From the NCBI RefSeq assembly GCF_002264395.1, contig NZ_NFVA01000008.1, forward strand, positions 1 to 64,000: DNA of 64,000 bases, written 5' to 3'. Shown here piece after piece: positions 43,043 through 52,459 of the stretch (position 1 is its first letter; each line of letters opens with the position of its first letter). This DNA is from Paenibacillus sp. VTT E-133291 (GTDB lineage Bacteria; Bacillota; Bacilli; Paenibacillales; Paenibacillaceae). Below the pieces are notes generated by a model. That model did no database searches. It was given only the letters and a program-made list of their open reading frames with translations, and was not told the DNA's origin. The position numbers and the translations under genes were made by a program.

Positions 43043-44653
43043 ATGTATAAGATTATTCTGGTTGATGATGAAGATGAGGTTCGGGAAGCGATTAAACAGA
43101 AGATATCTTGGAATAATTATGGTTTTGAGCTCGTTGGAGATTTCGATAACGGCAGAGATGCCCTTGATGCGATCGAGCAGTTTCGACCAGATGTGATTAT
43201 TACAGATATTTGCATGCCCTTTATGGATGGTTTAGGACTGGCAAAAGCTGTTATGGAACGGTACCGCGACATGAAGGTCATTATCGTAACTGGATATGAA
43301 GACTTCGATTACGCCAAACAGGCAATAACCTTGAAGGTGACAGAATATTTGTTAAAACCAATTAATGCTCGTGAGTTTGCAGAATTTCTAAGCAAAATGA
43401 AGCAGGATTTGGATGAAGAGTATTTACAAAAGGCCAATATCGCTAAGCTTCGCATGCAATTAAATCAGAGCTTACCTTTACTGCGCGAACGTTTTCTGGA
43501 GAAACTGGTTACGACTCGAATGAAGAACGATGAGATCGAGAATAAAATGAATTATTTTCATATACAGCTTCAGGGCGCGGTTTACCTTGCAATCGTAATC
43601 GAGATAGAAATGGAGAGTCGAAGCCAGGACATTGCTTCTGATGCTGAGCTACTACGTTTTGCTGCATTTAACATTGTGCAGGAGCAACTTGAGAAGGGGC
43701 AGTGCGGGGTGGTGTTTCAGACTAGAGATGGTAAACTCGCTGCGATATTATCAGGAGATTCAGAAGCAATTGAAGTTACAACACAGCTTCTCGCGGATCA
43801 GGTTCAGACCAGCTTGAATAAGTATTTGAAGCTGACCGCCACCATCGGCATCGGTAGAAAATACGCTAGCATGCAACAAATTCCACAATCCTTCCAGGAA
43901 GCGATTTCATCCTTAGAATATCGTTATCTTTTAGGCATCGATAAGGTGATCTCCATTCAGGATCTTGAGTTTGGCAAAGGGTTGGATCAAGCGCACTTCA
44001 CTTCTTGGGAAAAGCAATTTATATCCGCGTTGAAGACAGGGAAAGCATCAGCGATCTCAGAGGTTCTCTCACAATGGTTTCAGGAATTAAAGAGCAATAG
44101 CTCTTCTATAGAAGGGTGCCGCAGTATCATTTACCAGATGCTCGTTTCTCTAATGAATTATGTGGCCGATATTGGATTCCCCAATACTGAGCTGGTTTCG
44201 CATAATATGTTCGCAGAAGTTGCTGCTCTAAAGACTTTAGAGGAAGCAAGGAATTATTTGGAGAGAACTTGCCATGAGCTGATCCTCAAGCTGTCGGAAC
44301 AAAGAACTACGGTAAGGGCTTCTCAGATGAAAGCCGCGGAAGCTTATATCCGGGAGAATTATTATAATGACAGTTTTTCACTCAATGAGTTATGTAGCCA
44401 TATTTTTATGAGCATCAGTTATTTCAGTGCAACGTTTAAACAGCATACCGGTGAGACTTTTATTGAGTATTTGACTCGCCTCCGTTTGGAAAAAGCTAAA
44501 GAACTGCTTACCATCACACAGCTGAAGACTTATGATATCGCTGCTAGAGTGGGCTATGCTGATCCTCAGTATTTCAGTGTTATTTTTAAACGAAATGTTG
44601 GGATCACACCTAAGGAATATCGACAGCGACAGAAGGAGAATCTTCTTCTATGA
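43043..44653 (+). CDS. AraC-type response regulator (YesN family)
   Basis: The 536-residue regulator has an N-terminal receiver domain with the phospho-acceptor Asp in DVIITDICMPFMDG (about residue 55) and conserved DD at 11-12 and Lys in EYLLKPI. The middle part is a linker of about 280 residues. The C-terminal AraC domain (about 430-536) has two helix-turn-helices, e.g. FSLNELCSHIFMSISYFSATFKQ and YDIAARVGYADPQYFSVIFKR. Its stop overlaps the kinase start (ATGA), so the pair is coupled. It probably activates the adjacent sugar ABC operon. Confidence 0.93.
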   Translation: MYKIILVDDEDEVREAIKQKISWNNYGFELVGDFDNGRDALDAIEQFRPDVIITDICMPFMDGLGLAKAVMERYRDMKVIIVTGYEDFDYAKQAITLKVTEYLLKPINAREFAEFLSKMKQDLDEEYLQKANIAKLRMQLNQSLPLLRERFLEKLVTTRMKNDEIENKMNYFHIQLQGAVYLAIVIEIEMESRSQDIASDAELLRFAAFNIVQEQLEKGQCGVVFQTRDGKLAAILSGDSEAIEVTTQLLADQVQTSLNKYLKLTATIGIGRKYASMQQIPQSFQEAISSLEYRYLLGIDKVISIQDLEFGKGLDQAHFTSWEKQFISALKTGKASAISEVLSQWFQELKSNSSSIEGCRSIIYQMLVSLMNYVADIGFPNTELVSHNMFAEVAALKTLEEARNYLERTCHELILKLSEQRTTVRASQMKAAEAYIRENYYNDSFSLNELCSHIFMSISYFSATFKQHTGETFIEYLTRLRLEKAKELLTITQLKTYDIAARVGYADPQYFSVIFKRNVGITPKEYRQRQKENLLL

Positions 44654-46434
44654 AACCTCATCGTTTCTTCCGAAGTCGAAGTATTCATAATAATATCGCG
44701 ATTTCTTTTTCGCTTCTTATCCTCTGCACCACTATAGTACTTACCTATACTTCATATCGACTCTCCTCAGCAGCCGTCATGGGGAATTCCGTAGCCTATA
44801 CCTCACAATTAATAGAACAAGTAAAACTGAACATCGAGAATTATATTAGCAACATGGAGAGCATTGCTGCTCTGGTGTTAACTAGCAGTGATCTTGAGAA
44901 ATATGTAAGAGGTTCGAGTTCTGGACAAGAAGGGGAGACCAAGGATAAGCAATTAGCTAGCCAATATCTACGATCTGTAGTCCAATCCCGCTCGGATATT
45001 TCTTCAATTGTGTATGCAAGCTCGGAAGGGATAACCGTTTCAGATCGACTGGATGCAGTTTTGAAACCGCTTCCCGAATTGATTGCTCAAGAGTGGTATC
45101 AGCAAGCATTGAACCAGACGGGAGTGGCTGTCTCCTCTTCACATGTGCAGCACTTATTTCAGAATGAATACCGTTGGGTAGTGTCGATCAGTAGAAAGCT
45201 TTCCGATTCTTTTTCTGAAATGGAAGCAGACCGACAGGGTGTGCTACTCGTAGATCTTAATTTCAGTGTTATTAACAATTTGTGCAAACAAATCGAACTG
45301 GGAAAGCGCGGTTATGTATTTATCGTAGATCCGACAGGGAGCCTAGTCTATCATCCTCAACAGCAGTTGATTTATTCGCAGCTCAAGTTTGAGCAATTGG
45401 ATACTGTTCTTGGGATTAAGAACGGGTCAGTTACGGTGAAAGCAGGGAACGAACAGAAACTGTACACCGTGGATACCACTAGCTTTGGCTGGAAGATTGT
45501 AGGGGTCACCTATCCAGATGATCTGGTTGCTAACAAACAGCAGATGCAAGGGACCGCCGCCTTGTGGGGAGCCGTAAGTCTGATCTGTGCTATGGCAATT
45601 TCTGTGCTGCTGTCCTACGCATTAACCAAACCGCTCAAGAAATTAGAAATGAATATGAAAAAGGCTGAACGCGGTGAGTTCGACATTCGCGTGGAGATTG
45701 AGAGCACGAACGAAATCGGTAAGCTAGCCCGTACCTTTAACCTGATGATCCTGAAGATTAAAGAGCTGATGAGTCAGATCGTCATGGAGCAAGAGATGAA
45801 GCGTGTGAGTGAGCTTAAGGCCTTACAAGCACAGATTAAGCCCCACTTTTTGTATAATACGCTGGACTCGATCATTTGGATGGCAGAGACCGGTAAGATG
45901 GAGGAGGTAGTCGAAATGACCTCTTCATTATCGAAGCTGCTACGTTCTACGATTGGTGAGGGCGAGGAGCTGATCCCGATCGCTAGAGAACTAGAACATA
46001 TTCGGCACTATCTAACGATTCAGAACATGCGCTATCGCCATAAATTCACATATTCGATAGAAGTGGATGAAGACATTCTTGAATGCAGTATTTTGAAAAT
46101 GGTCCTTCAACCCTTAGTTGAAAATGCGATTTATCATGGGATAAAGCATAATCCTGAGCAAGGTCACATCCTGATTAAAGGCAAAAGAGAGCAAAAAGAT
46201 ATTACTATTCAAATTATTGACAATGGTGTCGGTATGAATCCAGATCAGATGGGGAAGTTACTGCTTCAAAAGCCAGATTACAGGATTGGCAGTGGGGTAG
46301 GCGTCGCGAATGTAAACCATCGCATTCAGCTTTATTTCGGGGACCATTACGGTTTGTCTTTTGCAAGTGAAATGGAAGAAGGGACGACGGTCACTTTAAG
46401 AATTCCTGCGCTCTATGAGGAGGAGAGTCCATGA
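44650..46434 (+). CDS. Sensor histidine kinase (YesM family)
   Basis: The 594-residue kinase has an N-terminal membrane segment (about 15-38), a large extracellular sensor region (about 40-300), a second membrane segment (about 300-322), a HAMP linker, the LytS/YesM-type histidine box ALQAQIKPHFLYNTLDSIIW (His about residue 401) and an ATP-binding domain with LQPLVENAIYHGIKH. The stop overlaps the next start by 4 nt. Signal is probably the sugar or a sugar-loaded anchored binding protein. Confidence 0.93.
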   Translation: MKPHRFFRSRSIHNNIAISFSLLILCTTIVLTYTSYRLSSAAVMGNSVAYTSQLIEQVKLNIENYISNMESIAALVLTSSDLEKYVRGSSSGQEGETKDKQLASQYLRSVVQSRSDISSIVYASSEGITVSDRLDAVLKPLPELIAQEWYQQALNQTGVAVSSSHVQHLFQNEYRWVVSISRKLSDSFSEMEADRQGVLLVDLNFSVINNLCKQIELGKRGYVFIVDPTGSLVYHPQQQLIYSQLKFEQLDTVLGIKNGSVTVKAGNEQKLYTVDTTSFGWKIVGVTYPDDLVANKQQMQGTAALWGAVSLICAMAISVLLSYALTKPLKKLEMNMKKAERGEFDIRVEIESTNEIGKLARTFNLMILKIKELMSQIVMEQEMKRVSELKALQAQIKPHFLYNTLDSIIWMAETGKMEEVVEMTSSLSKLLRSTIGEGEELIPIARELEHIRHYLTIQNMRYRHKFTYSIEVDEDILECSILKMVLQPLVENAIYHGIKHNPEQGHILIKGKREQKDITIQIIDNGVGMNPDQMGKLLLQKPDYRIGSGVGVANVNHRIQLYFGDHYGLSFASEMEEGTTVTLRIPALYEEESP

Positions 46435-47420
46435 GTTCACTTTGGTCAAAAATAGGCCTGTCTGCTCTACTGTTATTCTTTATTGTAGCGCTCGGGTGGG
46501 TAGGTTATCGTATGTTTACGAATGAACTTGATCCAAAAGTCAGAACCATTATCTACGTTCCTAAGACTATCGATACCAGCATTGAATTCTGGGAGGTAAT
46601 GAAACAAGGTGTGGCAACTGCTGCCAAGGAATTCGGTGCAGATGTCCATACGGTAGGAACAGATACCGAGTTAGATGTGGATAAGCAGATTCAATTACTA
46701 GAACAGGCGATTGAGGAGAAGCCTGATGCCATTATTTTGGCTGCTACCGACTATTATCGTCTTGTTCCGGTTGCAGAGCAGATTAAAGCTGCGGGTATCA
46801 CGCTTATTACGGTAGACTCGGGACTGAACGGCGGTGTATCGGAGAGTTTTATCGCCACAGATAATTATGAAGCAGGCCGCAAAGCAGCGCAGAAGTTGAT
46901 TGAAAATATTTATAGCGACGATCTAGTCGCCATTATGAATTTTGTACAAGGCTCCGCTACAGCTATCGAGAGAGAGAAAGGGGTTAGGGATGCTTTATCT
47001 CAGAATGGAGTTAATCTTGTGCAGGATACCCTTTACAGTAACGGTTCTTCGAAGAAGGCATATCAATTAACTGTTGATCTTCTACGGAAACAGCCACAAC
47101 TAAAGGGAATCATTGGTCTCAATGAGCCCTCTACATTAGGTGCGGGACTGGCAATTATGGATATGGGCTTAAAAGAAAAAGTGAAGCTGGTGGGGTTCGA
47201 CAATTCCAGTAGTGAGGTTCAATTGCTGGAGAATGAAATTATGCTGGGAACGGTGATTCAAAAACCTTTTACTATGGGGTACTTGGCTGTGAAAACTGCA
47301 CTTGAAGCCGTTTCAGGCCACAAAGTAGCTCCTGTTATGGATACAGGCTCCGAATTCATTACGAAGGAAAATATGTACACAAGTGAGAATGAGAAGTTAA
47401 TGTTTCCGTTTATAGAATAA
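46431..47420 (+). CDS. Membrane-anchored sugar-binding sensor protein
   Basis: The 329-residue protein has an uncleaved-type N-terminal membrane segment (about 8-28) with no lipobox cysteine, then a type I periplasmic-binding fold. It is a paralog of the importer's binding protein at 41950; both share a FW-x-x-(V/M)-KQG start, a DKQI...L-(E/D)...KP block and PAAI/DAIIL. It overlaps the sensor kinase gene by 4 nt. The layout of kinase, regulator and anchored binding protein suggests a three-component system in which this protein presents the sugar to the kinase (inference). Confidence 0.88.
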   Translation: MSSLWSKIGLSALLLFFIVALGWVGYRMFTNELDPKVRTIIYVPKTIDTSIEFWEVMKQGVATAAKEFGADVHTVGTDTELDVDKQIQLLEQAIEEKPDAIILAATDYYRLVPVAEQIKAAGITLITVDSGLNGGVSESFIATDNYEAGRKAAQKLIENIYSDDLVAIMNFVQGSATAIEREKGVRDALSQNGVNLVQDTLYSNGSSKKAYQLTVDLLRKQPQLKGIIGLNEPSTLGAGLAIMDMGLKEKVKLVGFDNSSSEVQLLENEIMLGTVIQKPFTMGYLAVKTALEAVSGHKVAPVMDTGSEFITKENMYTSENEKLMFPFIE

Positions 47421-47426
47421 GCCTAA

Positions 47427-47473
47427 AAAAGGGAGTGCTCAAGTCCGTAATGGCTTTGGGTGCTCCCTTTTAA
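47427..47473 (+). terminator. Intrinsic terminator
   Basis: AAAAGGGAG and GCTCCCTTTT enclose a partly paired loop; it is placed between convergent genes and may serve both strands. Confidence 0.7.
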
Positions 47474-47488
47474 TATAAAATATAAGGT

Positions 47489-48373
47489 CTAAACGTTGTT
47501 TAATATTTCCGCTAAAGACTGCTGTAAGGGTGTTAATATATGATCTTTTCGCCAAGCCAGTACAAAACCGCCGCTCTCAGGCAAAACTCCCGGTAAAGGA
47601 GCATAACAAAGACGACCTAATGCAAGTTCTGCTTCAATGCTGACTCTAGAACAAATGCCTACGCCATCTCCCTCGCTAACTAACTTCTTTAGGGATTCAG
47701 GTGAATTTATCTCGGATCGGTTCCACAAGCGAATATGATTTATTTCTGCCCATTGATCCGCAAATCCCCGTAAACAAGAACCACCCTCATACTGAATCCA
47801 AGGCTCAAGCGCGATCTGTTCTGGTGTTAGCTTCTCTATAGTTGCAAAAGGGTGACTAGGGGCAAAAATCAGCACAGGCTCGTCGCGGACAATCAGCTGA
47901 AAGTTAAAGGATTCATCATGCCAATCTGAAGTGTGCAAAATAGCCATTTGAATTTCTCGGCTTCGGAGTCGTTCCTTTAACAAATTATCACTTTGGATCG
48001 TCATCGAATTATTAATCCCAGGATATTGTTTCATGAATTGGATTAGCGCTTTAGGTAAAATATAAGTTGCAGGTATATAACTTGCTTCCAGCTTTAAAGT
48101 ACCATGTGTTGGGGAAGAAAACTGTTTAACAGTACGTTCAGCTTCGGCCGTAAGTGAGACAATCTTGAGCGCATATTGATAAAGGGCTCTACCCGCATCT
48201 GTGAGCAGGACTCTTCCACTTCGATACAGGAATAAAGGAGTTCCAAATTCATTCTCTAAATTCTTCATATGAAAAGATACAGTGGGTTGTTTAAGGCCTA
48301 ATTCAGCAGCTACATCGGTTACTTTCTTATATTTTTCAAGTAGGATAACGATCTTTAACTTCATAATATTCAT
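47489..48373 (-). CDS. LysR family transcriptional regulator
   Basis: The ATG at 48373, 6 nt after GGAGG, gives 294 residues. The N-terminal winged helix (VTDVAAELGLKQPTVSFHMKNL) is followed by a substrate-binding domain with a proline-rich C-terminus. It is divergent from pstS, with a palindrome (TATAGATT-A-AATCTATA, 48422-48438) just upstream of its own start. The target is unknown; it need not regulate the pst operon, since phosphate control is normally by PhoP-PhoR. Confidence 0.87.
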   Translation of the reverse strand: MNIMKLKIVILLEKYKKVTDVAAELGLKQPTVSFHMKNLENEFGTPLFLYRSGRVLLTDAGRALYQYALKIVSLTAEAERTVKQFSSPTHGTLKLEASYIPATYILPKALIQFMKQYPGINNSMTIQSDNLLKERLRSREIQMAILHTSDWHDESFNFQLIVRDEPVLIFAPSHPFATIEKLTPEQIALEPWIQYEGGSCLRGFADQWAEINHIRLWNRSEINSPESLKKLVSEGDGVGICSRVSIEAELALGRLCYAPLPGVLPESGGFVLAWRKDHILTPLQQSLAEILNNV

Positions 48374-48388
48374 GACTTTCCTCCGCAC

Positions 48389-48705
48389 AATGCTAAGTTG
48401 GATAACAAATTATATCTCCATTATAGATTAAATCTATACATATATATAGTTTCTATTGGTATTTTTATCGTTCGCTTTACAAAGTTAAGAAGTTTCTCTA
48501 ACGAACGAGCTCTAGAATAAGAAGAGTCAGAGGGGCCAAGAAGCTCCGGACAACAACAATAACATATGCGTGCAATACACTTTTACAGTAAACAAGCATA
48601 TGGGGGCCAAAGCTCCACAACACCATGTTAAAGCTTTCGAAGCCAGTTCCGCATGAACTGTATGAGGAAGCCGTGCTAACAAAACATTTAGGAGGAGACA
48701 AAACA
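48389..48705. promoter_or_regulatory. Divergent regulatory region, LysR gene / pstS
   Basis: It contains a 17-bp palindrome at 48422-48438 and two related segments, GGGGCCAAGAAGCTCCGGACAAC (about 48533) shortened in the copy GGGGGCCAAAGCTCCACAAC (about 48603). A GCTTTCGAAGC dyad follows. No clear array of PhoP boxes (TTAACA-like, 11-bp spaced) was found. The region stays open in frame with pstS from 48625, by chance as far as I can tell. Confidence 0.45.
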
Positions 48706-49638
48706 ATGCAATTCAAAAAATCTTGGGTTATGACTTTGGCTTTAACAAGCGTACTGGCACTTTCGGCCTGCGGTAATGGTGGGGCAAACAACACGGGAGG
48801 AAACGCTGCAGCTACAAATGAAGGTAGCGGCGCTAAAATAAGTGGTTCGATTCTAGCATCAGGTTCAACAGCACTACAACCATTAGTTGAGCTGGTAGCA
48901 GAGAATTTCATGGATAAAAATGCTGGGGTGGACATTCAAGTTCAAGGCGGCGGCAGTGGTACTGGTCTTACTCAAGTAGCTGAGAAACAAGTAGATATCG
49001 GTAACTCTGACGTATTCGCAGAAGAAAAACTAAAGGATGCAGATGCAGAAAAAGCAGCAGCTCTTGTAGATCATCAAGTAGCAGTAGTAGCGATCGCAGC
49101 AGTAACTCATCCGGATGCTGGTGTAGACAGCTTGACTAAGCAACAGCTTATCGATATTTTCACAGGTAAGGTTACGAACTGGAAAGAAGTTGGCGGAGCG
49201 GATCAAAAAATCCAAATCATCAACCGTCCAGGCAGCTCCGGTACTCGCGCAACCTTTGAAAGCTTTGCACTTGGAACTAAAACGGAAGATATCCCAGGAT
49301 CGATTCAAGAAGATTCCTCCGGTACTGTTAAGAAAATGATCGGAGAAACTCCAGGGGCTATTGGTTATCTGGCTCTTTCATACCTTGATGATTCAATCAA
49401 AACACTTAGCCTTGATGGTGTAGAAGCATCTGTGGACAATGTTGTTTCTGGTAAATATCCAGTATGGGCTTACGAGCACATGTACACAAACGGCGAACCA
49501 AATGAAACAGTAAAAGCATTCCTTGGCTTTTTCTTGACAGACGAAGTACAAACAGGTGAAGTTGTTGAGCTTGGATACATTCCAGCAGTAAAAATGCAAG
49601 TTACTCGTGACGTTGCAGGAAATGTTACAGCTAAGTAA
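48706..49638 (+). CDS. pstS: Phosphate ABC transporter binding lipoprotein PstS
   Basis: The ATG at 48706 after GGAGGAG gives 310 residues: a signal peptide with lipobox LSAC, a Gly/Asn/Ala-rich linker, then the PstS fold with ASGSTALQPL, GGGSGTGLTQ and RPGSSGTRATFESF, which form the phosphate-binding loops. It captures phosphate outside the membrane for PstCAB. It is the first gene of the operon; an in-frame extension to 48625 would not give a signal peptide at the right place. Confidence 0.95.
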   Translation: MQFKKSWVMTLALTSVLALSACGNGGANNTGGNAAATNEGSGAKISGSILASGSTALQPLVELVAENFMDKNAGVDIQVQGGGSGTGLTQVAEKQVDIGNSDVFAEEKLKDADAEKAAALVDHQVAVVAIAAVTHPDAGVDSLTKQQLIDIFTGKVTNWKEVGGADQKIQIINRPGSSGTRATFESFALGTKTEDIPGSIQEDSSGTVKKMIGETPGAIGYLALSYLDDSIKTLSLDGVEASVDNVVSGKYPVWAYEHMYTNGEPNETVKAFLGFFLTDEVQTGEVVELGYIPAVKMQVTRDVAGNVTAK

Positions 49639-49735
49639 TTCACTTCTAAGTAATTTGTAAGGATTAGAATCTCAAGTGATTAGAGGCGGATACATCTGCC
49701 TCTCTTTTCACTTTAGAAAGAGGGAGCAATTGAGG

Positions 49736-50632
49736 GTGAAAATAAAGAACTCACGCATCGAGAAACATCATATTGAAGATTTTGTGGGACGTACATATAT
49801 GTCCTTCTGTGTACTGCTATTGATCACAATCATTGTATCGATGGTATATTTTGTGGCGTCTAAAGGGATTTCAACTTTCACAAGTGGCGATGTTAGCGTT
49901 ACAGATTTTCTGTTCGGAACAAAGTGGTCACCTGAAGCAGATACGCCATCCTTTGGTGCATTTCCGTTTATCACGGGATCCTTCTTAGTTACTCTACTTG
50001 CAGCATTGATTGCTAGTCCACTTAGCCTTTGCGCTGCGCTGTTTATGACGGAGATTGTCCCAGGATGGGGCAAAAAATTGCTTCAGCCCGTAATCGAGCT
50101 GTTGGCAGGTATCCCTTCAGTTGTTTATGGTTTCATCGGATTAAGTGTTATTGTACCGTTTCTACGCAACAACCTGCCTGGTCAAGGCATCGGGGTAGCT
50201 GCAGGCGCGCTTGTGCTCTCGGTCATGATTCTTCCGACGATTACAAGCGTGGCTGCAGACGCGCTGGCTTCATTGCCGCAAAATTTAAAGGAATCCTCCT
50301 ATGCGCTTGGTGCCACCCGGTGGCAGACGATCTCTCGAGTGATTATTCCGACAACGTTTCCTGCTATTATGACTGGTATTGTCCTGGGGATGGCACGTGC
50401 ATTCGGTGAAGCCCTTGCTGTACAGATGGTTATCGGGAATGCGCCATTCGTACCAAAATCACTCTTTGAATCAGCTTCTACCTTGACGAGTGTAATCACG
50501 CTTGGAATGGGGAACACAACCATGGGCTCTGCGCACAATAATGCTCTGTGGAGTATGGCACTGGTTCTTATGCTGATGACCTTTGTATTTGTCTTCTTTG
50601 TGAGACTGCTTGAAAGGAGAAATAAAATTTGA
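49736..50632 (+). CDS. pstC: Phosphate ABC transporter permease PstC
   Basis: The start is GTG at 49736 or TTG at 49730, after AGAGGG, giving about 298 residues. Six membrane segments and the EAA loop (LPQNLKESSYALGATRWQTI) are visible. It forms the channel with PstA. The stop overlaps the TTG start of pstA. Confidence 0.93.
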   Translation: MKIKNSRIEKHHIEDFVGRTYMSFCVLLLITIIVSMVYFVASKGISTFTSGDVSVTDFLFGTKWSPEADTPSFGAFPFITGSFLVTLLAALIASPLSLCAALFMTEIVPGWGKKLLQPVIELLAGIPSVVYGFIGLSVIVPFLRNNLPGQGIGVAAGALVLSVMILPTITSVAADALASLPQNLKESSYALGATRWQTISRVIIPTTFPAIMTGIVLGMARAFGEALAVQMVIGNAPFVPKSLFESASTLTSVITLGMGNTTMGSAHNNALWSMALVLMLMTFVFVFFVRLLERRNKI

Positions 50633-51525
50633 AGCCGAGAACTGTAAATAAAATTGCCACAAGCCTTATTGTGTTTTTCGCATTGCTCATCGTAGCTATT
50701 CTGGTTGGTCTATTAGGATATATCCTCTTTCGAGGCCTTAGTCACATTAGTTGGGATTTTCTATTCTCTGCACCACAAAAAATTCGAGCAGGTGGAGGAA
50801 TTGGTCCTCAATTATTCAACTCCTTATTCCTTTTGGTACTCACGCTAATAATTACAGTACCGCTTGGACTGGGTGCCGGTATTTATATGGCTGAATATGC
50901 TCGTCCAGGAAAAATCACCGGCTTTATTCGCTTAATTGTTGAAGTATTATCTTCGTTCCCTTCAATCGTAGTCGGCTTGTTTGGTCTATTGCTGATTGTT
51001 AACTATTTTAATCTTGGCTTTTCCTTAATCTCGGGAGCACTGGCATTGACGGTCTTTAATCTACCGCTGATGGTTCGGATTACTGAGCAAGCTTTCCGTA
51101 GTGTTCCGAAGCAACAAAAAGAGGCAGGTTTTGCACTAGGATTGTCCAAGTGGAAAATCGTAACCTCTGTGTTATTTCCAGTAGCATTACCAACGATTAT
51201 TACCGGTACTATTTTGTCCGCTGGCCGTGTCTTTGGGGAAGCAGCCGCGTTGATGTTTACTGCAGGAATGAGTAGTCCAAGACTAGATTTCACCAACTGG
51301 AATCCACTTAGTCCGAACTCACCACTGAATCCTTTCCGTCCCGCTGAAACACTGGCTGTTCATATCTGGAAGGTAAATAGTGAAGGCCTTGCTCCTGATG
51401 CCGCGCAAATTGCTGCGGGAGCTTCAGCAGTACTTGTAATTATGGTGTTGATCTTCAACTTAGCAGCACGTTATTTCGGAAGATTTATTTATCGTAAGCT
51501 TACAGCTTCAAAAAGAATGAACTAA
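50629..51525 (+). CDS. pstA: Phosphate ABC transporter permease PstA
   Basis: The TTG at 50629 overlaps the pstC stop (TTGA). The 298-residue protein has six membrane segments and the EAA motif FRSVPKQQKEAGFALGLSKW. It completes the phosphate channel. A loop before the last segment has a Pro-rich segment (NWNPLSPNSPLNPFRPAETLAVH) typical of PstA. Confidence 0.94.
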   Translation: MKPRTVNKIATSLIVFFALLIVAILVGLLGYILFRGLSHISWDFLFSAPQKIRAGGGIGPQLFNSLFLLVLTLIITVPLGLGAGIYMAEYARPGKITGFIRLIVEVLSSFPSIVVGLFGLLLIVNYFNLGFSLISGALALTVFNLPLMVRITEQAFRSVPKQQKEAGFALGLSKWKIVTSVLFPVALPTIITGTILSAGRVFGEAAALMFTAGMSSPRLDFTNWNPLSPNSPLNPFRPAETLAVHIWKVNSEGLAPDAAQIAAGASAVLVIMVLIFNLAARYFGRFIYRKLTASKRMN

Positions 51526-51564
51526 TTCCTAAAAATTAAAGTAGAGATGTAGGAGGAGTAATCG

Positions 51565-52341
51565 ATGGGAACGTCGGCAACAGCAGTGCGAGAATCTTTT
51601 CAAACCGAGGACCTGAGTATTTTTTATGGAACATATGAGGCAGTAAAGGGGATTAGTCTTCCTTTTGCTGAAAATACGGTTACTGCACTGATCGGCCCAT
51701 CCGGCTGCGGTAAATCAACCTTTCTCCGTTCACTGAATCGGATGAATGACGAAATCTCCGGATCAAACACCAAAGGAAGCATCTGGATTGATGGAGTGGA
51801 TATTAATGCTCCGGGCACAGACGTTATCAAACTGCGTCAGAAGATTGGTATGGTGTGGCAGAAGCCGAATCCGTTCTACAAATCCATTTATGATAACATC
51901 GCTTTTGGTCCTAAGTATCATGGAATTAAAGGGAAAAAAGCACTCGATGAGATCGTAGAGAGCAGCCTTCGCAAAGCTGCCTTGTGGGACGAAGTGAAGG
52001 ACCGGTTAAAAGATTCAGCATTAGCTCTATCCGGTGGACAACAGCAGCGCTTATGTATTGCAAGGGCGTTGTCGGTTAACCCACAAATTCTGCTCTTGGA
52101 CGAACCCGCATCCGCACTAGATCCGGTTTCCACTGGTAAAGTAGAGGAGCTCATCAAGGAGTTAAAAGAAGAGCTTCGCATCGTAATCGTAACGCACAAC
52201 ATGCAGCAGGCTGCACGGATCTCTGATTATACGGCCTATTTTTATCTTGGATCCCTTATAGAATATGATAAAACGGATAAGGTCTTTACTAATCCTGAGA
52301 ATCAAATGACACAAGAATACATCATGGGCCGTTTCGGCTGA
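51565..52341 (+). CDS. pstB: Phosphate ABC transporter ATP-binding protein PstB
   Basis: The 258-residue ATPase has Walker [10 protein letters not shown] followed by [10 protein letters not shown] (specific for PstB), signature [10 protein letters not shown], Walker [13 protein letters not shown] and switch His VTHNMQQA. It drives phosphate uptake. The operon ends here; no phoU or second pstB follows. A terminator is 10 bp past the stop. Confidence 0.96.
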   Translation: MGTSATAVRESFQTEDLSIFYGTYEAVKGISLPFAENTVTALIGPSGCGKSTFLRSLNRMNDEISGSNTKGSIWIDGVDINAPGTDVIKLRQKIGMVWQKPNPFYKSIYDNIAFGPKYHGIKGKKALDEIVESSLRKAALWDEVKDRLKDSALALSGGQQQRLCIARALSVNPQILLLDEPASALDPVSTGKVEELIKELKEELRIVIVTHNMQQAARISDYTAYFYLGSLIEYDKTDKVFTNPENQMTQEYIMGRFG

Positions 52342-52351
52342 AGCCTTTTAA

Positions 52352-52381
52352 CATCGTTCTTTAGGGAACGGTGTTTTTTTT
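52352..52381 (+). terminator. Intrinsic terminator of the pst operon
   Basis: CATCGTTC and GAACGGTG with a 6-nt loop, followed by a run of eight Ts. Confidence 0.88.
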
Positions 52382-52418
52382 CTATTATTTGCAAAAGGCA
52401 GATCGATACTGTATCATT

Positions 52419-52437
52419 AATGATAATGATTATCATT
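52419..52437. promoter_or_regulatory. Fur box before the nitroreductase
   Basis: The core TGATAAT-G-ATTATCA (52421-52435) is a perfect 7-1-7 Fur box, extended to a 19-bp symmetric site. It lies 23 bp upstream of the coding start, where it would cover the promoter. Confidence 0.88.
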
Positions 52438-52459
52438 ATTACTATAGGGAGTGGATCTT

